A program made the translations under genes and the position numbers. Shown here piece after piece: positions 23,215-35,530 of a DNA stretch of 64,000 bases. Every line of letters begins with the position of its first letter. Position 1 is the stretch's first letter. Under the pieces are notes generated by a model. It worked only from the letters and a program-made list of their open reading frames with translations. It ran no database searches and was not told the DNA's origin. Source of the DNA: Serripes groenlandicus (taxonomy: Eukaryota; Mollusca; Bivalvia; Cardiida; Cardiidae); assembly GCA_031761405.1 (NCBI GenBank), contig JASEVX010000005.1, positions 7,962,616 through 8,026,615 of the forward strand, in the 5' to 3' direction.

Positions 23215-23362
23215 ACATGACGTGTTTTCACATGATGTCACGAACGGAGAACCACATGAAGTCTTTTCACATAATGCCACGAACGAAGAAGCAACATGAC
23301 GTCATTTCACATGATGCCACGAAGTAAGAAGCAACAAGACGTCGTTTCACACGATGTCACTC
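23215..23362. repeat. About 40-bp tandem repeat with CRE-like words, 3-4 copies
   Basis: Units contain CACGAACGAAGAAGCAACAT followed by GACGTCATTTCACATGATG. One unit has a perfect TGACGTCA (about 23,298); others vary (TGACGTGTT, GAAGTCTTTT, AGACGTCGTT). Confidence 0.8.
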
Positions 23363-23387
23363 ATTCCTTTCTGTTTAATGTCAGCGC

Positions 23388-23680
23388 ACCGAGCCACGGT
23401 AGCTCAGTTGCTAGCGACGTGGGAGATCAAAGGGCTTGTAAGTTCGAACCACAGCTCAGCAAACATTCTCATCGACGTTTGACAAAAGTAAATGTGACAA
23501 GCGCCATTTGTCTCCCACCAATAATCTAACAGTCTTTGTGCAAAACCGCCAAGTTTCTTGGAAATACTTTTGTGTTGAGAACCGGTGTGAACAAACCTGA
23601 AATACATGAGTAGGTGAACTGGCCGCCGAAATATTATTGACAAAATGTTAAACGTAGCGTAAAATCCCAATCAATTAATA
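23388..23680 (+). mobile_element. tRNA-derived SINE, plus strand
   Basis: The tRNA-like head is GGTAGCTCAGTTGCTAGCGA (A box, about 23,398) and GTAAGTTCGAACCACAGC (B box, about 23,440). The body runs through TTGTCTCCCACC and AAACCGCCAAGTTTCTTGG. The 3' part is GAACTGGCCGCCGAAATATT, then GTTAAACGTAGCGTAAAATC, the 3' pattern shared by the other SINEs in the window. This is the most complete copy. It has no target duplication I can define. Confidence 0.85.
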
Positions 23681-24219
23681 TCTTCGTTCATTTGCAAATA
23701 ATAAATCACTGTGTTTTTCTTTATCAATTTGTCACTATAACCTCCCCCTTCCCCCGACAGTTTTATGATTTGTGGGAAGGTACCCCATTATGCAACAAAA
23801 TGGATATTCTAACTACGGCCACTTTACCGGAATAAATAAAGTAAGAAATGTATTTTCCGGGTCTAAAACCCCGTTAAATGAAAGATAACAAATGAGAGTA
23901 GGTTTTCTGTTTTACATAACTAAAGGTCTAATTGACGTACACCCTAACTAAAGTGGTTCCTGCGTCAAACCGTATATGCGACGTACTTTATCACCATCTA
24001 CCAATCATAGACGTGTACAGATCGTTACTTCCATGAGAAAGTCAGTTTGTCGAGCGAAACGAATTCTGGAAGGTTGTCATATCCCGGGGAAAATCAGGGA
24101 GGGATATATTTCTTTTTGGCTCAAAGCTGGTTCCATTCTCACTTTTAACTTTTTTACCACATTAACAAACATGTTGACATAATACAGTCTTATTATTTAA
24201 AATATCAAATCATATCAAT
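23681..24219. other. Unassigned non-coding stretch
   Basis: No recognised gene or repeat. Confidence 0.4.
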
Positions 24220-24706
24220 TTGAAAATCGTCTGCTGCATTTGTGTCAAAATAAATACGCATGCGTGTTGGAAAAAGTTAACTAAGTCGGGCTTGGTGAAT
24301 ATTATTTCCCCTGGCGAAATTGTTCATGATGAGCAATTTCTCCATTTGCCACTATTTTTAATCTCTTTTTAATAATCAAACAAGAATCTTTAGAGGTGTA
24401 ACATATTACGATCAAGATGTTTCCAAAGTCATCTTCTGTAGATAGGAGTCGTTCCACGAGAAAACCAACATTATTGCCTCTGCGTAATGTATCGACCCAG
24501 ATCAGCCTGCGCAGTCCGCGCAGGCTAATCCGGGCCGATACATTCCGTCTCAGGGGAGTAGAGGTATAGAGGTATAGAGTAATGATTCATGAAACAGAAA
24601 ATCCACAGGAGGCGAAAAGTGTCTGTCTGATCCGGGTCGATACTTTACGCAGAGTGCATAATGTTGATTTTCTCGTTGAACGACTCATATGAGGGAAAGG
24701 GTTAAT
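24220..24706. mobile_element. Degenerate MITE family A copies, one hosting a family B insertion
   Basis: Fragments at 24,220-24,285 (AAATCGTCTGCTGCATTTGT) and 24,318-24,350 (hairpin AAATTGTTCATGATGAGCAA), then TTTCCAAAGTCATCTTCTGT up to 24,445. After the family B element the family A right end resumes: ATATGAGGGAAAGGGTTAA. Confidence 0.7.
24446..24686 (+). mobile_element. MITE family B nested in family A
   Basis: The left end is GAGTCGTTCCACGAGAAAAC and the right end GATTTTCTCGTTGAACGACTC. Flanks are ATAG and ATAT, an imperfect target duplication. The middle is conserved, but the right GC arm is shortened (GTGTCTGTCTGATCCGGGTC). Confidence 0.88.
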
Positions 24707-24747
24707 AGTCGTCGGGGTTCGACGCGTTTCGACGCGGTTCTTTTCCA

Positions 24748-24977
24748 TTAACCCTTTCCCTCATATAGACGCTTTTTGACGCCTCTGCAGCAGACGGCGT
24801 TTTGAAAACATAGTGACAAATGAAGAAATTGCTCAAAACGAGCAATTTCTCCTTTTGCCACAATGTTTTCCACTTTTAGTCATAGGTTATCCATTCAATT
24901 ATAGAGATTTTCTATTTTTTTAAAAATATGTTCAAAGTCGTCTGCTGCAGAATTGTCGTATGAGGGAAAAGGGTTAA
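24748..24977. mobile_element. MITE family A, complete copy with TTAA on both sides
   Basis: TTAA CCCTTTCCCTCATATAGACG at left; GTATGAGGGAAAAGGG TTAA at right. The central hairpin is GAAATTGCTC AAAAC GAGCAATTTC, which has the second stem variant combined with the loop orientation usually found with the first. Confidence 0.92.
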
Positions 24978-25009
24978 GAGTCTCCTATAATTATTCGTAG
25001 AAATCTTCC

Positions 25010-25232
25010 TCAATTACCCTTTCCCACATACAGATGCATTCTGACGCCTCTGCAGCGTACGACTTTTGAAAACGTTGCGGCTTATATTGAGCAATTTCTC
25101 CTTTTATACACAATGTTTTTAACTTTATTCAATACTTGTTCTTTCGTTTATAGCGATTTTTTATATTTGTGTCGGGATGTTTTGAAAGTCGTCTACTGCA
25201 AATGTGTTGTATGTTGGAAAGTGTTAGCTGGG
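25010..25232. mobile_element. MITE family A, degenerate copy
   Basis: The left end is CCCTTTCCCACATACAGATG and the right end GTTGTATGTTGGAAAGTGTT. Only one hairpin arm (GAGCAATTTCTCC) survives. Confidence 0.75.
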
Positions 25233-25500
25233 CACGATCGCACCAGTCGTGTTTTATTTTATGATGTAAGCGTTGCGTGATTCCACTCATAAACTGTATA
25301 ATCCCCATGGAGATACCAACAAATCGTGTCATTAACATCCGTCTTCAATTATGAAACTGAACATGACAGGCGTTTGTTCTTCAGGTTGATTGGCACAAAC
25401 GTTCACGTTCTTGACGTCTTCAAACTGAACACAAATTGTTCGGGACGATATCCTTTGTAAATCGTACGTAAACGATGGATGTATTTGAGCATTGTTTTCC
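25226..25500 (+). repeat. Dispersed element E, unexpanded copy 1
   Basis: Shares an ordered series of words with 26,000-26,205 and with 31,065-31,180: TGATTCCACTCATAAACTGT, then ATAATCCCCATGGAGAT, GTGTCATTAAC, CACGTTCTTGACGTC, then AATTGTTCGGGACGATATCC followed by TTTGTAAATCGTACGTAAAC. The last segment aligns to one unit of the large array at 26,190-30,705. The type of element is unknown. Confidence 0.65.
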
Positions 25501-25734
25501 TATTATGCTCGTTTAATCTTTGTAAAGAAAGCAATCAAATTTTTATTTTACAAATCATCCTTTGATTTTGCAATTCTGTAAAATAGAGAGGTTAGTAAAG
25601 AATGAACATACACTTTCGTATTGGTTAAAACAAGTGTTTAAGACTGCATGAATTTGCGTTCTTCGTTTTGTTCGCGAAGGTCATAGCAAAGTGTCCATGG
25701 AAAAGGTACATAAACTAACCTACATGTATTACCC

Positions 25735-25815
25735 AGGGATCATGAATAAGTGAACTGTCGCCGTGGTATGACTGAAATAATGTTGAAAGCAGCGTAAAAT
25801 ATCAAGAAACGCAAT
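25735..25815 (+). mobile_element. SINE 3' fragment, plus strand
   Basis: CAGGGATCATGAATAAGTG, then GAACTGTCGCCGTGGTATGA and TGTTGAAAGCAGCGTAAAAT. This is the conserved 3' part only; no tRNA-like head is visible upstream. Confidence 0.75.
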
Positions 25816-25999
25816 CATTCTTTTTAAATTTTCACTTACATAACAATTTCTTTATATCAGAAAAATAATTAAACCTCATTTTTACAATCGTGTTATATTT
25901 GTATAGTTTATAAAATGCACACAATTGAAAAGAAAGAAGCCCATTCTCCACAAGAGTAAGGAGCTCCTATATTTACTCGAAGAATCTTTCTCATAAACT

Positions 26000-26205
26000 G
26001 TTCACGCTCAACCGGTCTAGTTCGATTTGATTCTGTAAGCGATGCGTGCTTCCATTGATAAAGTATATTATCCCCGTGGATATGGCGGAATGTCTTTGTC
26101 ATTAACCTTCTTCCTCGAGGAGAAAACAATAAAGATAGTAGCTGTTAGTTGTGGAGGTTTTATTGACTCATATATGCACGTTATTGACGTGTTCAATTAT
26201 ACTTT
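26000..26205 (+). repeat. Dispersed element E, copy 2, left flank of the large array
   Basis: Aligns with copy 1: GCGTGCTTCCATTGATAAAG, ATTATCCCCGTGGATAT, TTGTCATTAACC, CACGTTATTGACGTGTTCAA. The alignment runs straight into the first array unit. On the far side of the array, TTTTCGTAATGGATCGGA (about 30,703-30,722) matches the continuation in copy 1 (TCGTACGTAAACGATGGA). Confidence 0.65.
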
Positions 26206-29200
26206 ACTTGTTTGGGCCATCCCGTGTATACTTTACTTGTTTGTGGCATCCCTTGTATACTTTACTTGTTTGTGGCATCCCTTGTATACTTTACTTGTTT
26301 GTGGCATCCCTTGTATACTTTACTTGTTTGGGCCATCCCTTGTATACTTTACTTGTTTGTGGCATCCCTTGTATACTTTACTTGTTTGGGCCATCCCTTG
26401 TATACTTTACTTGTTTGTGGCATCCCTTGTATACTTTACTTGTTTGGGCCATCCCGTGTGTACTTTACTTGTTTGTGGCATCCCTTGTATACTTTACTTG
26501 TTTGGGCCATCCCGTGTATACTTTACTTGTTTGGGCCATCCCTTGTATACTTTACTTGTTTGGGCCATCCCGTGTATACTTTACTTGTTTGTGGCATCCC
26601 TTGTAAACTTTACTTGTTTATGGCATCCCTTGTATACTCTACTTGTTTTCGGCATCCCGTGTATACTTAACTTGTTTGTGGCATCCCTTGTATACTTAAC
26701 TTATTTATGGCATCCCTTGTATACTTTACTTGTTTGTGACATCCCTTGTATACTATACTTGTTTGTGGCATCCCTTGTATACTTTACTTGTTTATGGCAT
26801 CCCTTGTATACTTTACTTGTTTTCGGCATCCCTTGTATACTCTTGTTTGTGGCATCCCCTGTATAATATACTTGTTTGTGGCATCCTTGTATACTTTACT
26901 TGTTTGTGACATCCCTTGTATACTTGACTTGTTTGGGCCATCCCGTGTATCCTTTACTTGTTTGTGGCATCCCTTGTATACTTTACTTGTTTATGGCATC
27001 CCTTGTATACTCTACTTGTTTTCGGCATCCCTTGTATATTTACTTGTTTGTGGCATCCCCTGTATACTATACTTGTTTGTGGCATCCTTGTATACTTTAC
27101 TTGTTTGTGACATCCCTTGTATACTTGACTTGTTTGTGGCATCCCTTGTATCATTTACTTGTGTGTGGCATCGCTTGTATACTATACTTATTTGTGGCAT
27201 CCCTTGTATACTTTATTTGTTTGTGGCATCCCTTGTATGCTTTACTTGTTTGTGACATCCCTTGTATACTATACTTGTTTGTGACATCCCTTGTATACTA
27301 AACTTGTTTGTGGCATCCCTTCTATACTTTACTTGTTTGTGGCCATACCTTGTATACCTTACTTGTTTTGAGCCATCTCTTTATACTTAACTTGTTTGGG
27401 GGCATCCCTTGTATACTTTACTTGTTTTTAGGGGCATCCTTACTTGTTTGGGGGGGGGGGGGGGGGGGTCCCTTGAATACTTTACTTGTTTGGGGGCTTC
27501 CATTGTAAACTATACTTGTTTGGTGGCAATCCTTGTATACTTTACTTTTTGTGGCATCCCTTGTATACTTGTTTGGGGCCATCCCTTGTATATTTTACTT
27601 GTTTTCGAGGCATACCTTGTATACATTATTTGGTTTTGGCCATCCCTTGTATACCTTACTTGTTTTGAGCAATCCCGTTATACTTTACTTGTTTGAGGGC
27701 ATTCCGTGTATACTTTACTTGTTTTTGGGGCATCCCTTGTACACTTTACCTGTTTTGGACCATCCCTTGTATACTTTACTTGTTTTTGGCCATCCCTTGT
27801 ATACTTTACTTGTTTTGGATCAAACCTTGTATACTTTACTTGTTTGGGGCTATCCCTTGTATACTTTACTTGTTTTGGGGGCATTCCTCGTATACTTTAT
27901 TTGTTTTTGGCCATCCCTTGTATACCTTACTTGTTTTGAGCAATCCCTTTATACTTTACTTGTTTGGGGGCATCACTTGTATACTTAAGTTGCTTTCGGG
28001 GCATCCTTTGTATACTATCCTTGTTTGGTGGCATTCCTTGTATACTATACTTGTTTGTGGCATCCCTTGTATACTTTACTTGTTTGGGGGCTTCCATTGT
28101 AAACTATACTTGTTTGGTGGCATTCCTTGTATACTGTACTTGTTTGTGGCATCCCTAGTATACTTTACTTGTTTGGGGCCATCCCTTGTATACCTTACTT
28201 ATTTTGAGCCGTCCCTTTATACTTAACTTGTTTGGGGGCATCTCTTGTATACTTTACTCGTTTTGGGGGCATCCTTTGTATACTATCTTTGTTTGGTGAC
28301 ATTCCTTGTATACTATACTTGTTTGTGGCATCCCTTGTTTACCTTACTTGTTTGGGGCAATCCCTTGTATACTTTACTTATTTGGGGCATACCTAGTATA
28401 CTTTACTTGTTTGTGGCATCCCTAGTATATTTTACTTGTTTCGGGCCATCCCTTGTATATTTTACTTGTTTCGGGCTATCCCTTGTATACTTTACTTGTT
28501 TTGGGGGCATCCCATATATAATTAATTGTTTTGGGCCATCCCTTGTATACTTTACTAGTGTTTGGCAATCCCTTGTATACTTTGCCTGTTGTGGGGGTAT
28601 CTCTTGTATACTTTACTTGTTTGGAGGCATTCCTTGTATTCTTTACTTGTTTTTGGGGCATCCCTTGTATACTTTACTTGTTTTGAAAAATCGCTTGTAT
28701 TCTTTACTTGTTTTTGGGGCATCCCTTATATAATTTACTTGTTTTGGACCATCTGTTGTATACTTTACTTGTTTTGGGCCATGCCTTGTATACTTTACGT
28801 GTTTGGGGGGCATCCCTTGTATACTTCACTTGTTTGGACCATCCCTTGTATATTTTACTTGTTTGGAGCATCTCTTGTACTATTTACTTGTTTTGTGCCA
28901 TCCCTCGTATACTTTACTTGTTTTGGGCCATCCCTTGTATACTTTACTTTGAGGGGGGGGTGGGGGAAATCTCTTGTATACGTTACTTGTTTTGGGCCAT
29001 CCCTTGTATACTTTACTTTCGGGGGGGGAGGGGGGGGGGGGGTAGGGGAAATCCCTTGTATACGTTACTTGTTTTGTGCCATCCCTCGTATACTTTACTT
29101 GTTTGGGCCATCCCTTGTATACTTTACTTGTTGTCTGCCTTCCCTTTTATACTTTACTTGTTCTGGGCCATCCCTTGTATAATTTACTTGTTTGTGGCCA

Positions 29201-30705
29201 TCCCTTGTATAATTTACTTGTTTGAGGCCATCCCTTGTATAATTTACTTGTTTTGAGCCATCCCTTGTATACTATTCTAGTTTTGGGCCATCCCTTGTTT
29301 ACTTTACTTTTGGGGGGGGGGGGATCCCTTGTATACTATACTTGTTCGGTGGGGGGGTGGGGGGGGGAATCCCTTGTATATGTTACTTGTTTTATGCCAT
29401 TCCTCGTATACTTTACATTTTTTTTGGGCCATCCCTTGTATAATTTACTTGTTTGGGGTCATCCCTTGTATAATTTACTTGTTTTGAGCCATTCCTTGTA
29501 TACTTTACTTGTTTAGGGCCATCCCTTGTATACTTTACTTGTTTGGAGCCATCCCTTGTATACTTTTTTGTTTTGAGCCATCCCTTGTATAATCTACTTG
29601 TTTTGAGCCATCCCTTGTATGCTTTACTTGTTTTGAGCCATCCCTTGTATAATTAACTTGGTTTGAGCCATCCCTTGTATACTTTACTTGTTTTGAGCCA
29701 TCCCTTGTTATACTTTACTTGTTTTGAGTCAAACCTTTTATAATTTACTTGTTTTGAGCCATCCCTTGTATGCTTTACTTGTTTTGAGCCATCCCTTGTA
29801 TAAATTACTTGTTTTGAGCCATCCCCTGTACATGTATACTATTCTAGTTTTGTGCCATCCCTTGGGCCATCCCTTGTAAACTTTACATTGGGGGGGGGGG
29901 GGGGGCGGGCGGATCCCTTGTATAATTTACTTGTTTGGGACCATCCCTTGTACACTTTACTTGTTTTGAGCCATCCCTTGTATGCTTTACTTGTTTTGAG
30001 CCATCCCTTGTATAATTTACTTGTTTTGAGCCATCCCTTGTATAATTTACTTGTTTTGAGCCATCCCTTGTACATGTATACTATTCTAGTTTTGTGCCAT
30101 CCCTTGGGCCATCCCTTGTAAACTTTACTTTTTTTTGGAGGGGGGGGGGGCGCGGATCCCTTGTATAATTTACTTGTTTGGGACCATCCCTTGTATACTT
30201 TACTTGTTTTGAGCCATCCCTTGTATACTTTACTTGTTTTGAGCCATCCCTTGTACATGTATACTATTCTAGTTTTGGGCCATCCCTTGTATACTTTACT
30301 TTTTTTTTTTGGTGGGGGGAAATCCCTTGTATACTTTACTTTTTTGTGGGGGCGGGGGGGAATCCCTTGTATATGTTACTTGTTTTTGGCCATCCCAGGT
30401 ATACTTTACTTGTTTTGAGCCATCCCTTGTATACTATACTTGGTTTGGGCCATCCCTTTTATACTTTACATGCTTTGGGGGCATCCCTTGTATAGTTTAC
30501 TTGTTTGGGGCATCCCTTGTATATATGTTACTTGTTTTGAGCCATCCCTTGTATACTTTACTTGGTTAGGGCCATTCATTTTATACTTTACTTGTTTTGG
30601 GGGCATCCCTTGTATAGTTTACTTGTTTGGGGCATCCCTTGTATACTTTTCTTGTTTGGATCCTCCCTTTTATACTTTAATTGTTTAGGGCATCCCTTGA
30701 ACATT
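26190..30705. repeat. 4.5-kb minisatellite of 29-31-bp units, roughly 150 copies
   Basis: The unit is TTTACTTGTTTGTGGCATCC followed by CTTGTATAC (29 bp). To the right it becomes GTTTTGAGCCATCCC (30 bp). In the left part, variants with GTGGC and GGGCC alternate. From 27,450 on, several units have long G runs. There is a partial duplication around 29,840-30,260 (TTGTACATGTATACTATTCT recurs at about 29,830, 30,070 and 30,250). Long open frames (for example 26,042-26,866) are unit read-throughs, not genes. Confidence 0.97.
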
Positions 30706-31321
30706 TTCGTAATGGATCGGACCAGTGTTGTTCTATCAAAGACTGGTTGTGCGCAGAAGAGGAGTTGTCACATGAGTGAGTAATGAGTCCTATCATGGAT
30801 AGAAAACGTATTTAGACTTCAACTTTGACAGAGATTACTCATGAGTGCTCCTTTCGAGCCAATTAGAACTTCCTCATTTTCTTCTGATGTTTACTTATCT
30901 GAATAAAAATAAAACTTTCATTATACAAAATGTATTCCGAGTTAAGCATGTTGTCCAATTGTAAGAGTGGATAAAATGCCAAAAAAAAACCAGCAATGCT
31001 CATACCTTCTAAATACTAATCTGGACGGAAGTAAAAAAAGAAAAAAGATAGAATTTGTTGATTGCAGAGTTTGATTGACACATACACGTTCGGTCTGGAC
31101 GTGCATAAATTGGACATGACTTGTTTTGGGCGATGCCTCGTGTAAACGATCGTGAGCGATAGATAAACATATTAACGATCAAAGGATAGCAATGTGCTAA
31201 TTAACATCCAATCCCTTGATGAGAAAATGTTACATCAATCTTTTCTTTAATAGAAACGCAATTTACTCCTCTGTAGAACTATAATAGGATATCATTCGTT
31301 CAGATTTATCATTGTTTCTCC
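30706..31321. other. Unassigned stretch holding element E copy 3
   Basis: 31,065-31,180 aligns with the 3' part of element E: TTGATTGACACATACACGTT, GGACGTGCATAAATTGGACA, then GACTTGTTTTGGGCGATGCC followed by TCGTGTAAACGATCGTGAG. The GACTTGTTTTGGGCGATGCC segment is again the single-copy equivalent of one array unit. The remainder is unrecognised. Confidence 0.55.
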
Positions 31322-31512
31322 AGACCTCTAGATAAGACGAGTATTTCACATCCCCAAATCCTTATATGACCCTCAAACCCTATGGTGTGTGTACTCAAAA
31401 GAATCGTCTCAGTGAGACGATTCTTTTGAGTACACACAACATAGGGTTTGGTTGAGTTATAAGAGAGATATTGTTGGGAGAAGACCAGTTTACTCCCCCT
31501 TATCTAGTCCTC
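31322..31512. mobile_element. MITE family D, intact copy with near-perfect palindrome
   Basis: Ends CCTCTAGATAAG and CTTATCTAGTCCTCTG. The core 31,373-31,452 is an almost perfect inverted repeat: CAAACCCTATGGTGTGTGTA, then CTCAAAAGAATCGTCTCA, folding back onto TGAGACGATTCTTTTGAG and TACACACAACATAGGGTTTG. The stem is about 38 bp with essentially no loop. Same layout as 8,104-8,283. Confidence 0.85.
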
Positions 31513-32387
31513 TGTTTCTCCGAAAGTTTTCAGAAGTCGAAAGGCGGCATTGCCAATACAATCAAATGTTCTTGGTTCGGTGAACAATTTCTTCCTCTAA
31601 AACAAACACGCGATCGTGTATTGAATAATTGCGTACAGATCTACTGGCAGAAAACCAACAGTAACATAGAGTATCGTATACTGCCAAGATATTACTGTAC
31701 TGTCATAAATAATTAGTAAAACAATAATATGAGAAACGTCACGTGAAAGTTGTTTACTTAATATTTCATTTGCATAGGCGGCTACTTGAAAACTTCTGCC
31801 ATTCAACCGTTTACTTGAACTCGCTTGTTTATATTCGTCTACCTTACAATTTCTGAGGTTCAAGAGTTTACTTGGCATGGAAATTCGTAGTTGTCTACTA
31901 TATTGGAGAAATGAACCTCGTGCACGAAGATGAAACTGCAACAATGTAGAATGCTATTCTTTGTGAAGACTTATTCCAGCACTATGGTTAAGTCCTGTCG
32001 AGTTAGAAGGAGGGTGTATAAGGGAACATGATCTATCACGCTATCCTCGGTTTTACCGACGCGTTTCTATTCAGTTATTCTTCAATCAACATGTTTCATT
32101 TCCGCAAAATAATGATTGATCGTCCAAACAAATTAATTTTAGTGTTATTTCATATCCATTTCCACAAATAGCAGGCATGAGAAATTACAAGATTCTGACA
32201 GGATAGCTATGTTTAGATTTATATGAGACGATACAGTCGACATAAGGTCTAGTCGCGTCCGATACTTTACATCGCATTAAGATACGTTTGTGTTAAGTAA
32301 GTGGGGCTACACTTCTAGTGTTTCGACAGAAGTCACAATTTAGACATATCATGCTCAGAACCGCCTAGGCCTTCACTGGGTGCATAT
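31513..32387. other. Unassigned non-coding stretch
   Basis: A 115-codon open frame on the minus strand (31,597-31,944) has no domain and no supporting signals. Nothing else is recognised. Confidence 0.35.
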
Positions 32388-32498
32388 GTTACAGAACAGA
32401 ACAGAATACCAACTTTATTATCTCAAACCACAAGTATGGTATACGAGAAAAACAATAAACAGTAAAAATGCAATTGTCACGAGACATGATGGAGTGAG

Positions 32499-32765
<267 letters not shown>

Positions 32766-32784
32766 AGATAGACACAGAGACGTA

Positions 32785-32961
32785 CGTACATGTATATGTG
32801 TAGCATAGTGTGTATGTACGTACATGTATATATATAGAATAGTGTGTATGTACGTACATGTATATATATATAGAATAGTGTGTATGTATGTACATGTATA
32901 TATATAGTATATTGTGTATGTACGTACATGTATATATGTAGCATAGTGTGTATGTACATAC

Positions 32962-33003
<42 letters not shown>

Positions 33004-33364
33004 TATTGTGTATGTACGTACATGTATATATGTAGCATAGTGTGTATGTACGTACATGTATATATATAGCATAGTGTGTATGTACGTACATGTATATGTG
33101 TAGCATAGTGTGTATGTACGTACATGTATATGTGTAGCATAGTGTGTGTGTATGTACGTACATGTATATATATAGTATATTGTGTATGTACGTACATGTA
33201 TATATGTAGCATAGTGTGTATGAACGTACATGTATATATATAGTATATTGTGTATGTACGTACATGTATATATATAGTATATTGTGTATGTACGTACATG
33301 TATATATATATAGAATAGTGTGTATGTACGTACATGTATATATGTAGCATAGTGTGTATGAACG

Positions 33365-33395
<31 letters not shown>

Positions 33396-34440
33396 AGAAT
33401 AGTGTGTATGTACGGACATGTATATATATATAGTATATTGTGTATGTACGTACATGTATATATATATATATAGAATAGTGTGTATGTACGTACATGTATA
33501 TATGTAGCATAGTGTGTATGTACGTACATGTATATATGTAGCATAGTGTGTATGTACGTACATGTATATGTGTAGCATAGTGTGTATGTACGTACATGTA
33601 TATATATAGTATATTGTGTATGTACGTACATGTATATGTGTAGCATAGTGTGTATGTACGTACATGTATATGTGTAGCATAGTGTGTATATACGAACATG
33701 TATATATATAGTATATTGTGTATGTACGTACATGTATATGTGTAGCATAGTGTGTATGTACGTACATGTATATGTGTAGCAAAGTGTGTATGTACGTACA
33801 TGTATATATATAGTATATTGCGTATGTACGTACATGTATATATGTAGCATAGTGTGTATGTACGTACATGTATATGTGTAGCATAGTGTGTATGTACGGA
33901 CATGTATATATATAGTATATTGTGTATGTACGTACATGTATATATGTAGCATAGTGTGTATGTACGTGCATGTATATGTGTAGCATAGTGTGTATGTACG
34001 TACATGTATATGTGTAGCATAGTGTGTATGTACGGACATGTATATATATATAGAATAGTGTGTATGTACGTACATGTATATGTGTAGCATAGTGTGTATG
34101 TACGGACATGTATATATATATATATAGAATAGTGTGTATGTACGGACATGTATATATATAGTATATTGTGTATGTACGTACATGTATATATATAGTATAT
34201 TGTGTATGTACGTACATGTATATATGTAGCATAGTGTGTATGTACGTACATGTATATATGTAGCATAGTGTGTATGTACGTACATGTATATATGTAGCAT
34301 AGTGTGTATGTACGTACATGTATATGTGTAGCATAGTGTGTATGTACGTACATGTATATATGTAGCATATTGTGTATGTACCGTCACTACGTACATGTAT
34401 ATATGTAGCAAAGTGTGTATGTACATACATGTATATATAC
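32785..34440. repeat. 34-bp minisatellite, about 48 copies
   Basis: The unit carries TGTGTATGTACGTACATGTA followed by TATATGTAGCATAG or a TATATAGTATAT variant. Each unit contains the 12-bp palindrome ATGTACGTACAT. The (TA)n part varies in length (for example 32,965-33,000). All three minus-strand frames stay open for about 660 codons because 34 is not a multiple of 3 and the unit lacks stops; these are not genes. Confidence 0.97.
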
Positions 34441-34689
34441 ATGTATACACATATTGTATTCAGTAATGTAAGGCCTCCGGCCCATTATACATAATTTACA
34501 TTTACATAATAAATTCTATCATATGAGTGACATCATAAACCTTTTGAAGATATTCAATTATAGAAATAATTAGTATACGGTTCATGTTTTATTATTTAAT
34601 TTGAGACCTGTTCATCTAAAAGTATTTTTTTGGGTTTTAAATGCCTGAATTAGATATTTTATCAGTGATTTTACATAAGTTGGTCTACA

Positions 34690-35530
34690 TTCACTCATTG
34701 TGTCATAAAACAACCTTGTATTTGGATATGAATTTTCCAGACTTCTTGGAAGTAAAGAAGACGAAGTTCATTGTAAATTGGACATACTAACACAAAGTGA
34801 AATTCATCCTCAACAACATAGCAGTTTCTATCAAGACAAATATTACAGAATCTAAGGCAATAATCAATATGTTGGTGTCTACCTTTTTCTACATTTAAAC
34901 AATGAATAGAACATCTAAGATTTGACAATATGCGACGACTATAATATGAAATATCCATGGAAAGTTCTACATTTAACAGAGATTGTAAGTGTTGATAATA
35001 TTTTGCCTTAGGTGAATCTCTGATCTTTTGCTGAAGATTTTGGAGAGAGGAATCTTTAAGACGTTGTTTACAGCACTTTAAACATTGACTACTATTTCCA
35101 ACACCGTCGTTTATCCATACCTATCCAAAACCATACTCATATATGTTTTTGTTTTTTTAGATGCCCTTGTCTTTCTGCCATTTTCAACTAGCCTTCTAAG
35201 CATATGGTAGTATTGTTTAGGATATCTTGTTGTAGGCATGTATGCAAGTTGTATCCAGTACTTAATACACGGTGTCATATATGTAACCGAAAGAGGGTAT
35301 CTACCGCATTCACTTAAGGTGAAAAAAATCAGCCGTATTTTGATTAAGACAACATATGCGTTTACAAAAATCAATGTGCACTTTTTCAATGGCATGACTA
35401 TATTCATAACCCCAAATATCCAAATTTGTTATGCGATCTATATATGCTAAAACATGCGTTTTTAGCTTGGTTTGCTTGGTTCGTTTTACCAACAAAGCCG
35501 AGACATTAACATGGAACCTAAATAGTTATA
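34690..35530 (-). pseudogene. LINE 2 C-terminal coding region, broken
   Basis: Conceptual fragments on the minus strand match the same region of LINE 1. DIWGYEYSHAIEKVHIDFCK (35,350-35,430) corresponds to GCEVWGHLSAENLESVHNKL of LINE 1. After a frameshift, SECGRYPLSVTYMTPCIKYW corresponds to AELGRYPLQISRYLRIVKYW. VEDEFHFVLVCPIYNELR (34,740-34,800) corresponds to LEDDFHFVLVCPFYETLR. No catalytic reverse transcriptase motif remains, so the copy is 5'-truncated and dead. Confidence 0.85.

Noticed and set aside
26042..30688. Long open frames with hydrophobic repeats (CILYLFVASLVYFTC...) that look like membrane proteins
   Set aside because: The apparent transmembrane pattern is the 29-30-bp repeat translated in shifting frames.
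31597..31944. 115-codon minus-strand open frame
   Set aside because: No domain, ordinary length for chance in AT-rich DNA, and no splice or start evidence.
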